Source of the DNA: JBBQIY01 sp964553035
GTDB taxonomy: Bacteria; Verrucomicrobiota; Kiritimatiellia; RFP12; UBA3636
Direction of reading: 5' to 3'
Assembly (NCBI GenBank): GCA_964553035.1
Contig: CAZKJH010000114.1
Coordinates: 1-12,175, forward strand
Length of the DNA stretch: 12,175 nucleotides
The notes beneath the pieces were generated by a model. It did not search any database and was not told the DNA's origin. It saw nothing but the letters and a program-made list of their open reading frames with translations. Both the position numbers and the translations under genes were made by a program. Numbering within the stretch: position 1 is the first letter of the stretch; each line of letters begins with the position of its first letter. Shown here piece by piece: positions 6,001-12,175 of the stretch.

Positions 6001-7530
6001 TTACGGAAGCTTCTCTAGATTGATACCAACGGCACGAAGTTTTTCCGCCACGGTGGAAGCGGGCTTAATCGAATAACTTTTTGCCCACCAGGCAGGAGAT
6101 TCCGACCTGCGGCCAAGCTGAATCAACACATCACCCACATGATCGTAAACCTCATGGCTCTGAGCGCCTCCAAACGATAAAGCTTGCTCAAGACTCCGAA
6201 GTGCTCCTTCAAAATCACCTCTCTTATACAGCACCCATCCAAGTGTGTCAAGGTAAGCGAAATTTTCTGGCTCGCTTTTCAACGCACCATCAATTAAGTC
6301 TAGCGCACGGTCAAGTTCACGCCCATCCAGAGCATGAGCGTAAGCCAAGCTGTTCATCATGGCATCGCTCGTGGGCAACAGAGCATAGCCCTCTTCGAGC
6401 AACCCCCGACTTTCCTGGTGCTTACCAACCTCATCAAGAATGGCAGAACCGTAGATAAAGTATTCTTCTGGGACGGCTTCCTTCGGAGACTGAAGCGCTC
6501 GCACCGCGCGTAGCTCATCGAGTGCAGCACTCGCTAAAGCAAGATCACCGGCGTGAAAAATGATCTCCAGTCTTTGCAATAAAAACGGAAAATCAAGCTT
6601 AGGAGATCGTGGGTATTCTGCCAGAGCCTTGGCAAGTTGTCGCAAGCTTAGTTTCTCTATCGAACTTTCAACTGGAAATACAATCTGTAGCGTCACCCCG
6701 TACCGGAGCGGATTTGCTTCAAGTGCCTTCGTCCTGAGTGCCGCAATCAACTTTAAATTTGGCTCTGCCGCTTCTGCGTAAAAGTGCGCCACGCCCATGA
6801 GAAAAAAATATTCTTCTGATGCGTATCCTGGCAAGACCTCTACTGCTGAAATGTAGTCCCATATTTTCTCAGACGGTGCTGATACGCTGGAAAGCATTTC
6901 GGCTACTTCCATAACGGCTTTAAGCGGCTCGGGAACCTCTGAAGCAGGCAGAACCTTACCCGTTTTCACAAACTCCTCGATAAGGGTCTTAAGTGCCACG
7001 CATGATTTTTCGAAGTCCCCGACTTGAGACCATCCTACCACTGCAAGCCTGTCAACATCCAAAGGAACAAGCTCTGCGGAGGTGAGCTCGGGCGGTGTAA
7101 GCGAGGCGAGTGCTTCAATGCTCTCGGCAAAAGCTTCGGCATTCGTCGAGTTCACCGATAGCTTTACCGCTGACAACCAGAACCTAGCGTTGTTGGCAGA
7201 ACGCCTCGCGAGGATAAGCTGTTCAGAGAGAGCAGCCGCTCTGTCATCGAGCACCTCAAGTGCCTCGATGAGGGCGACTCGCGCCTCAACAGAATCTGGA
7301 TCAAGCGTCAGAGCCTCGCGGAAAGACGCCACTGCTTCCACCCGATTGCTTGATCCTGCATCTTGACGCAAAAAATAAAGGCCTTGAGCGTAGAGCGCCA
7401 AGGCCTTGGCCAGCTTACCGTCTGTGTGCGGTAGCGCGTAGGTTTCCTGTATACGAACCAAGTCGGCCGAACAACAGGATAAGAGGAGGAGAAGCACCCC
7501 AGCACAGATTGTGCATATTTTGGTGCCCAT
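6001..7530 (-). CDS. TPR-repeat lipoprotein
   Basis: A 509-aa protein with a lipoprotein-like signal sequence: K4, hydrophobic GVLLLLL, then lipobox LLSC with C19 as the probable lipidated residue. Helical repeats fill the rest. A tetratricopeptide repeat block is evident at 41-105 (AVASFREALTLDPDSVEARV) and again at about 391-500, including the classic LDTLGWVLYKRGDFEGALRS. The middle is helical but more diverged. It is expected at the periplasmic side of the inner or outer membrane as a protein-interaction scaffold; the partner is unknown. The start ATG at 7530 has GGAG 4 bases upstream. It follows the bS22-like gene by 13 bp and precedes two glycosyltransferases by 34 bp, so a role in envelope or polysaccharide assembly is plausible by context only. 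Confidence 0.85.
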   Translation of the reverse strand: MGTKICTICAGVLLLLLSCCSADLVRIQETYALPHTDGKLAKALALYAQGLYFLRQDAGSSNRVEAVASFREALTLDPDSVEARVALIEALEVLDDRAAALSEQLILARRSANNARFWLSAVKLSVNSTNAEAFAESIEALASLTPPELTSAELVPLDVDRLAVVGWSQVGDFEKSCVALKTLIEEFVKTGKVLPASEVPEPLKAVMEVAEMLSSVSAPSEKIWDYISAVEVLPGYASEEYFFLMGVAHFYAEAAEPNLKLIAALRTKALEANPLRYGVTLQIVFPVESSIEKLSLRQLAKALAEYPRSPKLDFPFLLQRLEIIFHAGDLALASAALDELRAVRALQSPKEAVPEEYFIYGSAILDEVGKHQESRGLLEEGYALLPTSDAMMNSLAYAHALDGRELDRALDLIDGALKSEPENFAYLDTLGWVLYKRGDFEGALRSLEQALSFGGAQSHEVYDHVGDVLIQLGRRSESPAWWAKSYSIKPASTVAEKLRAVGINLEKLP

Positions 7531-7543
7531 AAGACTCCACGCC

Positions 7544-7633
7544 CTACTTATTCTTATGGCGATTGAGCTTCAGGCGTTTGCTGTGCTTATGTTTTGACAT
7601 TTTAACACGGCGCTTCTTCTTAATAGAGCCCAC
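7544..7633 (-). CDS. bS22-like mini ribosomal protein (AURKAIP1/COX24 domain), 29 aa
   Basis: A 29-codon gene starting with GTG. The product reads MGSIKKKRRVKMSKHKHSKR and ends LKLNRHKNK, an almost wholly basic peptide. It matches the AURKAIP1/COX24 (mitochondrial mS38) family, whose bacterial member is the small-subunit protein bS22 known from mycobacterial ribosomes (MGSVxKKRRKRMxKKKHRK pattern). Such peptides sit on rRNA near the decoding centre. A strong AGGAG (7643-7647) lies 9 bases before the GTG, and the stop is 13 bp before the TPR lipoprotein gene. The gene is easily missed because of its size and GTG start. The family call rests on the KKKRRxKMSKHK...RHK pattern and I regard it as secure. 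Placement upstream of an envelope protein is unexplained. Confidence 0.85.
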   Translation of the reverse strand: MGSIKKKRRVKMSKHKHSKRLKLNRHKNK

Positions 7634-7642
7634 GGTGGGATT

Positions 7643-7647
7643 CTCCT
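7643..7647 (-). promoter_or_regulatory. Ribosome binding site of the bS22-like gene
   Basis: AGGAG, 9 bases upstream of the GTG at 7633. It decides that GTG rather than the internal ATG (MSKHK, 11 codons later) is the start, in line with the family's MGS N-terminus. Confidence 0.75.
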
Positions 7648-7818
7648 CTTTGCGGTTAATAAACGAAAGGCTACGGTCTGCACCGCACAACTTTATGCGC
7701 TGTTGCCTTTTTAAATCGGTAATGCGTGATAAGATACCCTATTTGGTAATCAAAAGTCCAGCAAAAAAATGCGCCACGCGATTTCGCGATTTTGTCATCC
7801 GCAATGCTGATCCTCGGC

Positions 7819-8829
7819 TTAATGATACCCTCGGGGATTCTTCGACTGCCAGTTCCAAGCGTCACGGCATATTGCTTCAACACCGCGTTTGGCCTTCCAG
7901 CCGAGCAGTTCAAACGCACGTGAAGCATCAGCGTATGACGTTGCAGAATCGCCCGGTCGGCGAGGTGCGATTCTATGTGGCAGTGTCTTCCCTGTTGCCT
8001 TTTCAAAGGCGTGCACGAGTTCAAGTACCGTGAAGCCGTCTCCGGTCCCTAGGTTAATTGAGATGCATCCCACAAGCCTTCTAATCGCGTTGAGGGCGCT
8101 GATGTGCCCGTCTGCTAAATCGCACACGTGGATATAGTCTCGAATGCAGGTGCCGTCGCGTGTGGGGTAGTCGTTCCCAAAAATGCTCAACTCGCGAAGC
8201 CGTCCAACGGCGACCTGAGTGATATAAGGCATGAGGTTGTTGGGGATTCCACCGGGATCCTCGCCCATCAAACCACTTTCATGAGCACCAACAGGATTAA
8301 AGTAACGCAACAACACGACGTGCCACCGTGCATCTGCCGCCGACATATCCCGAAGCATCTCTTCGAGCCAGAGCTTCGTGCGTCCGTATGGATTGACAGC
8401 CGAAAGCGGCGCATCCTCAGCAAGCGGAACTTTCTCTGGGTTGCCATACACGGTGGCCGACGAACTGAACACGAGATTAAACACATTGTGGTCACGCATC
8501 GCCGCGAAGAGGTTCAACGACCCCGTGATGTTGTTGTTAAAATATTCCCAGGGCTTGCTGATCGACTCCCCTACGGCTTTGAGCCCGGCAAAATGGATGA
8601 CTGCATCGTACGACTTCCCATCGAATGCCGCTGTAACAGCCACCATATCCAGAAGGTCAGCCTGAATGAACGCAGGTCGCGTACCGGTAATGCGTTCAAC
8701 ACGGTTTAGCGACTCTTCCGCCGAATTGCAGAGGTTGTCAAACACAGTGACTTGATGGCCTGCTTTGATCGCCTCAACGCACGTATGGCTGCCGATGTAG
8801 CCGGCTCCGCCTGTTACAAGTATATTCAT
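7819..8829 (-). CDS. galE: UDP-glucose 4-epimerase
   Basis: A 336-aa extended short-chain dehydrogenase that interconverts UDP-glucose and UDP-galactose using tightly bound NAD in the cytoplasm. Seen: the NAD-binding TGGAGYIGSHT (6-16), DNLCNSAEESLNRV with D31 for NAD ribose, HFAGLKAVGES (79-89), the catalytic SSSATVYG (S124) and YGRTK (Y148, K152), and then RYFNPVGAHESG. Length and order match bacterial GalE closely. The start ATG lies 2 bases after the apgM stop with no evident Shine-Dalgarno site, so translation is probably coupled. UDP-galactose made here could feed the two glycosyltransferases downstream. A 185-bp gap follows before the next gene. Confidence 0.96.
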   Translation of the reverse strand: MNILVTGGAGYIGSHTCVEAIKAGHQVTVFDNLCNSAEESLNRVERITGTRPAFIQADLLDMVAVTAAFDGKSYDAVIHFAGLKAVGESISKPWEYFNNNITGSLNLFAAMRDHNVFNLVFSSSATVYGNPEKVPLAEDAPLSAVNPYGRTKLWLEEMLRDMSAADARWHVVLLRYFNPVGAHESGLMGEDPGGIPNNLMPYITQVAVGRLRELSIFGNDYPTRDGTCIRDYIHVCDLADGHISALNAIRRLVGCISINLGTGDGFTVLELVHAFEKATGKTLPHRIAPRRPGDSATSYADASRAFELLGWKAKRGVEAICRDAWNWQSKNPRGYH

Positions 8830-8831
8830 TG

Positions 8832-10058
8832 TTATTTTTTTGGATAAAGAAATGTCATTAATTCGGGACCGATCATGAATCCCAGTGCACCTTTGGGTGC
8901 TTCGTATTCGTCAAAAACCTTGATGCTGTCGGGTTCAATAGCGGGTCCACAGATCGCAAGCGGAACTGGGGTGCGGGTATGCTTGCCCAGCGAAATCGGA
9001 ACAGGATGATCCGGCAAGACTACGTAGGTAATCTCCGCCCCGCATTCGCGGATGACTGGGCAGATAATCTTCGAATCAAAGTCCTCAATGGCCTTGAGCT
9101 TGAGCTGAAGATTGCGGGCATGCGACACTTCATCGATGGCCTCCACATGCACGTAGACGAGATCGTAGTCCTGAATTGCCTGGATCGCGGCCTCCGCCTT
9201 ACCTTCGTAGTTAGTATCAATATACCCAGTAGCACCTGGAACGTTGATCACATCCATTCCAAGGCAGAACCCTAGGCCTTTGATCACATCAACGGCTGAG
9301 ATAACCGCCGACCGAATCCCGTGACGCTCGGCCATCGTGCGCATCGCACCGGCTCGGCCAGAACTCCACAGCCAAATTGCATTTGCGGGCAACCTTCCCT
9401 CAGCGACAGCTCGCAAATTCGTGGGCGCAGAGGGTAAAATCTCTGCTGCTTCTGCCATGATCGCGAGTAGCGTTTTTAGTGTAAAATCGGCATCCGTTGC
9501 GCCTTCGTTGACCACTGGCAAGTGTTCCGAGATTAAATTGCCAAAATTATCGTCTGGCTTCTCGCAATTGACCTCAGCAGAAAACTCCTTACCCGAAAGG
9601 ATGAGGATATTCCGGTAGCTCACGCCCGGATAGAAACGGATTTTATCTGTCGCGAGGTGCGCATTGAGATAGACCATAATCTCTTCGGCCGATTGTTGAT
9701 CAATATGACCGCCAGAAAAATCTTCGAGCTTACCGTCTGCACCTACCGTCACCAGATTGCACCGTAAAGCCACATCCGTTTTACTCAGCTTAATCCCCTG
9801 ACTCGCAGCCTCAAGAACACCGCGTCCGCAGTACTCCGTCTCAAGATCACAGCCGAGAACAGACATGTTGGCGACGTCGCTCGACGTGGGGAATTTAGCC
9901 GGAAGTGTCAGTAAAGTTCCAGAACGTCCTTGACGGGCAATAAAGTCCATCCCGGGCGTCTTAGACGCTTGAAGAGGTGTCTTGCCACCCAGTTCGGCAA
10001 TCGGTTCGTCTGCCATACCGTCGGGAAGAAAAATAATAGTTTTTCGAGGTGCATTCAT
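8832..10058 (-). CDS. apgM: Cofactor-independent phosphoglycerate mutase, archaeal type
   Basis: A 408-aa member of the alkaline-phosphatase superfamily, interconverting 3- and 2-phosphoglycerate with two metal ions and a serine phosphoenzyme. Seen: FLPDGMADEP (D13, metal), PTSSDVANMSVLG with the likely nucleophile S60, the ApgM-specific CGRGVLEAASQGI, YVHVEAIDEVSHARN, and the metal-binding YVVLPDHPVPIS and KHT near the C-terminus. Length is normal for the family. Relatives in some bacteria sit in threonine operons and are proposed homoserine kinases, but nothing in this neighbourhood points that way. It starts 34 bp after the isomerase-like gene and ends 2 bp before galE. No strong Shine-Dalgarno site is seen before the ATG. 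Confidence 0.93.
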   Translation of the reverse strand: MNAPRKTIIFLPDGMADEPIAELGGKTPLQASKTPGMDFIARQGRSGTLLTLPAKFPTSSDVANMSVLGCDLETEYCGRGVLEAASQGIKLSKTDVALRCNLVTVGADGKLEDFSGGHIDQQSAEEIMVYLNAHLATDKIRFYPGVSYRNILILSGKEFSAEVNCEKPDDNFGNLISEHLPVVNEGATDADFTLKTLLAIMAEAAEILPSAPTNLRAVAEGRLPANAIWLWSSGRAGAMRTMAERHGIRSAVISAVDVIKGLGFCLGMDVINVPGATGYIDTNYEGKAEAAIQAIQDYDLVYVHVEAIDEVSHARNLQLKLKAIEDFDSKIICPVIRECGAEITYVVLPDHPVPISLGKHTRTPVPLAICGPAIEPDSIKVFDEYEAPKGALGFMIGPELMTFLYPKK

Positions 10059-10092
10059 TGCGATGAGATTTTATTAAAGGAAGGCACCAATT

Positions 10093-10905
10093 TCAAAGCG
10101 CTGGATGACTTTTGTAAAGCATGCTCGTGATGTAGTCGATCGTAAAGCGCACGCCCCAGTCGCCAAGGTCGCCCTTCCAAGTGGCGGAATGCGGCTCAAT
10201 GCTGAGCATGCCGTCGTATTTCGCAGCATAGAGGCAGCCGAGTTCTGCGCGCCAGTTGATCATGTCAAGCCCGGCTGGGGGATCATCAACATGCTTGCCG
10301 TTGATGTTAAGCGTCCCTTTGATGTGTACGTGGTAGATCCGGTTGCCCCAGTCTGCGATCTCTCCAAGATAATCTCCGCTTCCGCTGTTAATGGTATGTG
10401 AGGAATCGTACTTAAGCCCGAGTTCCGGAAGCTTCCCATGAACCAGCTTCCAGACATCAGGTGTTCTAACGAAATTATTCCAATGGCAGTTATACGTGGC
10501 AATGCGCACGTTGCGAGATTTCCCATACTCAATTAAACCGCCGAGATAGTCCACCGCCGCATTGCAGTTGTCGAGAAAAGACAGCGACTCAACGTAATTA
10601 ATGCCCGTATTGAAAACAGGGCAACCGACCTCCGCGCAAACATCGATCATCGTATGATTGTTGCGAAGTTCATCCTCGAGAACAGCCCCATCATTCTTCG
10701 CGAGTTTGTCAGTTCCCCATCGGCCCACCGAACCGACCTTAACGCCAGTGTCGGCACTCCATTTTCGGACATCGTTCCTGATCGCAAAAAGCTCTGCCGG
10801 ATCCCCCCCGATGTTGTAGCAGAACTCGATTGCTTTTAATCCGAGACCCGCCACTTTCCTAAAGCCTTCTTCGCTCCAATTCTCAATCATTCCCAGCGTC
10901 ATCAT
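10093..10905 (-). CDS. Sugar phosphate isomerase/epimerase-like TIM-barrel protein
   Basis: A 270-aa protein of the xylose-isomerase-like/AP-endonuclease-2 TIM-barrel superfamily, which isomerises or epimerises sugars at a divalent metal. Seen: MMTLGMIENWSEEGF opening and the strand GLKAIEF, then the metal-ligand candidates LKYDSSHT, RIYHVHIKG and LSIEPHSATW in the usual order. The start is placed at 10905 because AGAGAGG (10913-10919) lies 7 bases before it; an ATG 18 bases upstream (10923) would overlap that site. It is the first gene of a run of seven on this strand, with apgM 34 bp downstream. The substrate cannot be told from sequence. No signal peptide is seen, so it is cytoplasmic. Confidence 0.88.
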   Translation of the reverse strand: MMTLGMIENWSEEGFRKVAGLGLKAIEFCYNIGGDPAELFAIRNDVRKWSADTGVKVGSVGRWGTDKLAKNDGAVLEDELRNNHTMIDVCAEVGCPVFNTGINYVESLSFLDNCNAAVDYLGGLIEYGKSRNVRIATYNCHWNNFVRTPDVWKLVHGKLPELGLKYDSSHTINSGSGDYLGEIADWGNRIYHVHIKGTLNINGKHVDDPPAGLDMINWRAELGCLYAAKYDGMLSIEPHSATWKGDLGDWGVRFTIDYITSMLYKSHPAL

Positions 10906-10912
10906 AGTAAAA

Positions 10913-10919
10913 CCTCTCT
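10913..10919 (-). promoter_or_regulatory. Ribosome binding site that fixes the isomerase start
   Basis: AGAGAGG on the - strand, 7 bases before the ATG at 10905. The same GAGAGGTTTT-ATG arrangement precedes the RAYT gene. Confidence 0.7.
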
Positions 10920-10954
10920 GCATAGTAATTCAATTCTGTAACTCGACAAACAGC

Positions 10955-10984
10955 ATTCTACATTAAACCCCCACACTTCGACAA
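10955..10984 (-). promoter_or_regulatory. Candidate promoter of the isomerase-apgM-galE run
   Basis: On the - strand TTGTCG (10984-10979, 4 of 6) is followed after 18 bp by TAGAAT (10960-10955, 5 of 6). Transcription would start near 10948, giving a leader of about 43 bases that includes the AGAGAGG ribosome site. The match is fair, not compelling. Confidence 0.4.
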
Positions 10985-10993
10985 CCTCCGATC

Positions 10994-11014
10994 TCCTAGA
11001 TTTCATGACTAGGA
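10994..11014. promoter_or_regulatory. 21-bp operator-like palindrome
   Basis: TCCTAG (10994-10999) and CTAGGA (11009-11014) form 6-bp inverted arms around 9 bases, ending 9 bp upstream of the candidate -35 box. The position suits an activator or repressor site. No regulator gene is visible in the window. Confidence 0.3.
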
Positions 11015-11653
11015 CAGAATGAATTTCTGCTAAAAGGGGAATGCGACGATAGATCGCCCTCCTTTTTTGGTCCTTCCGACATTTGCGTGGGAATATTTTT
11101 AGTGTTTTTCTGTTTTGAGAGTTTTTCCCCACGGATCTCCGCGGAGCGCGATGAATGCTTTCGGACTGCGTCCGTCGCTAATCGCTAAGCATTCCTCACG
11201 TTGGGATCAATTCAGGGCTGACGGAGTTTAATGATGATTCTGGTTTTTCGGTTGGAATTTTTCATTTGGAAATCAGGAAGGTGGGCACAAGTATGGGATG
11301 TGAATGGGGTTTTTTAAAACTTATTCGTAATTCAGACGATACCTCGGAGCTGTTTTTTTAGTGATTAACGGCGGACGGAGTCCGAAAAAATGGCGACAAT
11401 TCGCGCTGATCCGTGGGGGGAAATATGCACGAGGCTCAAATAATTCAATGAGAAATCACACACGAATGTCGGAAGCGCCCCTTTTTTTACTTCGGATTTT
11501 ATCATCAACAAACTTTCCCCGTAACGAAAGGCGTAATCGGTTAGTGACCGGGGGTGTGGCAGGGTTTGTTGCGAGGGTAAGCGGAAGTATGGCACGAGTG
11601 CACACCATTTTGATGGCGTGTCGTTCCACGGTAAGCGACCTCGTATAAAAATA
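11015..11653. other. Long gene-free stretch with small stem-loops
   Basis: No credible gene on either strand; the open frames here are short and lack family features. Contents seen: a repeat-like CCACGGATCTCCGCGGAG segment (about 11130-11147), a nested inverted repeat at 11153-11194, a second CGGAC-NNN-GTCCG hairpin at 11372-11384, and several A/T homopolymer runs. The composition suggests decayed accessory DNA. Confidence 0.6.
11153..11194. repeat. Nested inverted repeat
   Basis: Outer 8-bp arms GAATGCTT (11153-11160) and AAGCATTC (11187-11194) enclose an inner hairpin CGGAC-TGC-GTCCG (11162-11174). The inner stem recurs with a different loop (GGA) at 11372-11384. Confidence 0.5.
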
Positions 11654-11812
11654 TTTAGCCACGGATGAACACGGATGAACACGGATAAAAAAGAAAGAAT
11701 TGAGTTGAAACATGAAGCTATTACTCATGAGATCATCGGTGCGGCTTTCGAGGTTTATCGAAAGTTTGTGTTCTGATTAATCCGTGAAAATCTGTGTCAA
11801 TCCGTGGCTAAA
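11654..11812. repeat. Inverted repeats bracketing the GxxExxY remnant
   Basis: TTTAGCCACGGAT (11654-11666) is exactly reverse-complementary to ATCCGTGGCTAAA (11800-11812). The left arm continues as two further GAACACGGAT units and the right arm as CCGTGAAAATCTGTGTCAAT, so both ends belong to the 'cacggatgaacacgg' repeat type that accompanies GxxExxY genes in many environmental genomes. Confidence 0.75.
11675..11776 (+). pseudogene. GxxExxY-family protein, N-terminal remnant (33 codons)
   Basis: From the ATG at 11675 the frame opens MNTDKKERIE, continues LKHEAITHEIIGAAFEVYRK, and ends FVF at a TGA (11774-11776). HEAITHEIIGAAFEVYRK carries the G-x-x-x-E-V-Y signature of GxxExxY proteins (PDDEXK_3-like family, normally about 120-130 aa). 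The glycine-rich continuation and the rest are gone, replaced by the right-hand inverted repeat. The first codons, MNTD, are supplied by the repeat itself, as is common in this family. A deletion between repeats is the likely origin. Confidence 0.7.
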
Positions 11813-12062
11813 AAATGATAGGTCGAAGCAACCTCATGGCCGACATCAGAAACCTGCTTGAAGACTGCCGGGGTTCAAGTCCTAGGATGATCGCAGCGAG
11901 TACAAACTGATGTCGTGGCATTCATTTTACTGGGGGGCAATCCTCTGTTTGCGGGGAGGTGGCTGTGCCGAGTTGGGTTTAAACACAGAGAGTTTGAGTC
12001 ACAGAGATTGGAATGATGAGGGATTACGATTACGGTTGGGGTATTCTTCTTACTCGCGACTG
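11813..12062. other. Non-coding stretch with no recognisable gene
   Basis: No coding frame or RNA gene can be supported. Words such as AACACAGAGAGTTTGAGTCA and GATTACGATTACGG (about 11981-12036) have the look of dispersed low-complexity repeats. A tRNA T-arm-like string near 11870-11890 lacks the rest of a tRNA. Confidence 0.5.
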
Positions 12063-12121
12063 TAATCGGTCAGATGGGTGGCACGCCTCAGTTTGCCCAA
12101 CCCCCAGTGACTGACCGATTA
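12063..12121. repeat. 11-bp inverted repeat with structured loop
   Basis: TAATCGGTCAG (12063-12073) and CTGACCGATTA (12111-12121) are perfectly complementary, separated by 37 bases that contain a TGGG(T)GG and a CCCAACCCCC able to pair further. It abuts the edge repeat at 12124-12149. Confidence 0.6.
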
Positions 12122-12123
12122 AA

Positions 12124-12149
12124 GGGTGCGCGTCAAAATAGTTTGATGG
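12124..12149 (+). repeat. Edge repeat copy B (inverted partner at 30-54)
   Basis: GGGTGCGCGTCAA followed by AATAGTTTGATGG. The first 13 bases are identical to the reverse complement of the left-edge copy, and the remainder differs by two substitutions and one insertion. The two copies lie in opposite orientation 12 kb apart. Confidence 0.6.
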
Positions 12150-12175
12150 TTAAGCGGCAGACTTATCCGCAGGGA

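Noticed and set aside
7757..7795. Possible intrinsic terminator after galE (CGCG stem, then seven T on the - strand)
   Set aside because: The stem is only 4 bp and the T-run is about 8 bases away from it; too weak to call.
10922..10944. Alternative promoter TTGTCG-16 bp-TACTAT before the isomerase gene
   Set aside because: Its transcript would start within the ribosome binding site at 10913-10919.
11365..11728. Two overlapping - strand frames opening with MFIRVHPW or FIRVHPCSS-like residues
   Set aside because: These residues are the translation of the reverse of the 'cacggatgaacacgg' repeat; the rest has no recognisable domain.
11860..11900. tRNA-like T arm (GGTTCAAGTCC)
   Set aside because: Only four of five stem pairs form, no D arm or anticodon arm is found upstream, and no acceptor stem pairs with the following bases.

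Overview
The window reads as a chromosomal segment of roughly 50% GC from a Gram-negative bacterium, most likely of the Verrucomicrobiota (Opitutia-like) or a neighbouring PVC lineage. The pointers are a long REP-associated transposase with its repeats, a bS22/AURKAIP1-type mini ribosomal protein, an archaeal-type phosphoglycerate mutase, and a remnant of a GxxExxY gene set in 'cacggatgaacacgg' repeats. This placement is inference.

Left part (1-3810) is accessory DNA. A tight two-gene unit on the + strand encodes an OLD/AAA_15-like ATPase and a 174-aa partner with an E...ExK pattern suggestive of a PD-(D/E)xK nuclease fold. It sits behind a near-consensus promoter that would give an almost leaderless mRNA, and it is a candidate defence system. 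Next come a 23-bp palindrome, two perfect tandem 37-bp repeats, and a RAYT (IS200-like Y1) transposase on the - strand. A graveyard follows: the C-terminal half of an ImmA/IrrE metallopeptidase gene, cut exactly at a third copy of the RAYT-linked repeat; a short C-terminal tail of an unknown gene on the other side of that repeat; and the N-terminus of a second Y1 transposase.

Central part (3803-10905) is a run of seven - strand genes. In transcription order they are a sugar isomerase/epimerase-like TIM barrel, apgM, galE, (185-bp gap), a 29-aa bS22-like ribosomal protein, a TPR lipoprotein, and two tandem paralogous family-4 glycosyltransferases. It combines central sugar metabolism (UDP-galactose supply, lower glycolysis) with cell-surface glycosylation. 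A candidate promoter and a 21-bp palindrome lie before the first gene.

Right part (10906-12175) has no intact gene. It holds stem-loops, a 33-codon GxxExxY remnant between inverted repeats, and an 11-bp inverted repeat. At the very edge is a sequence that recurs in inverted orientation at the left edge of the window.
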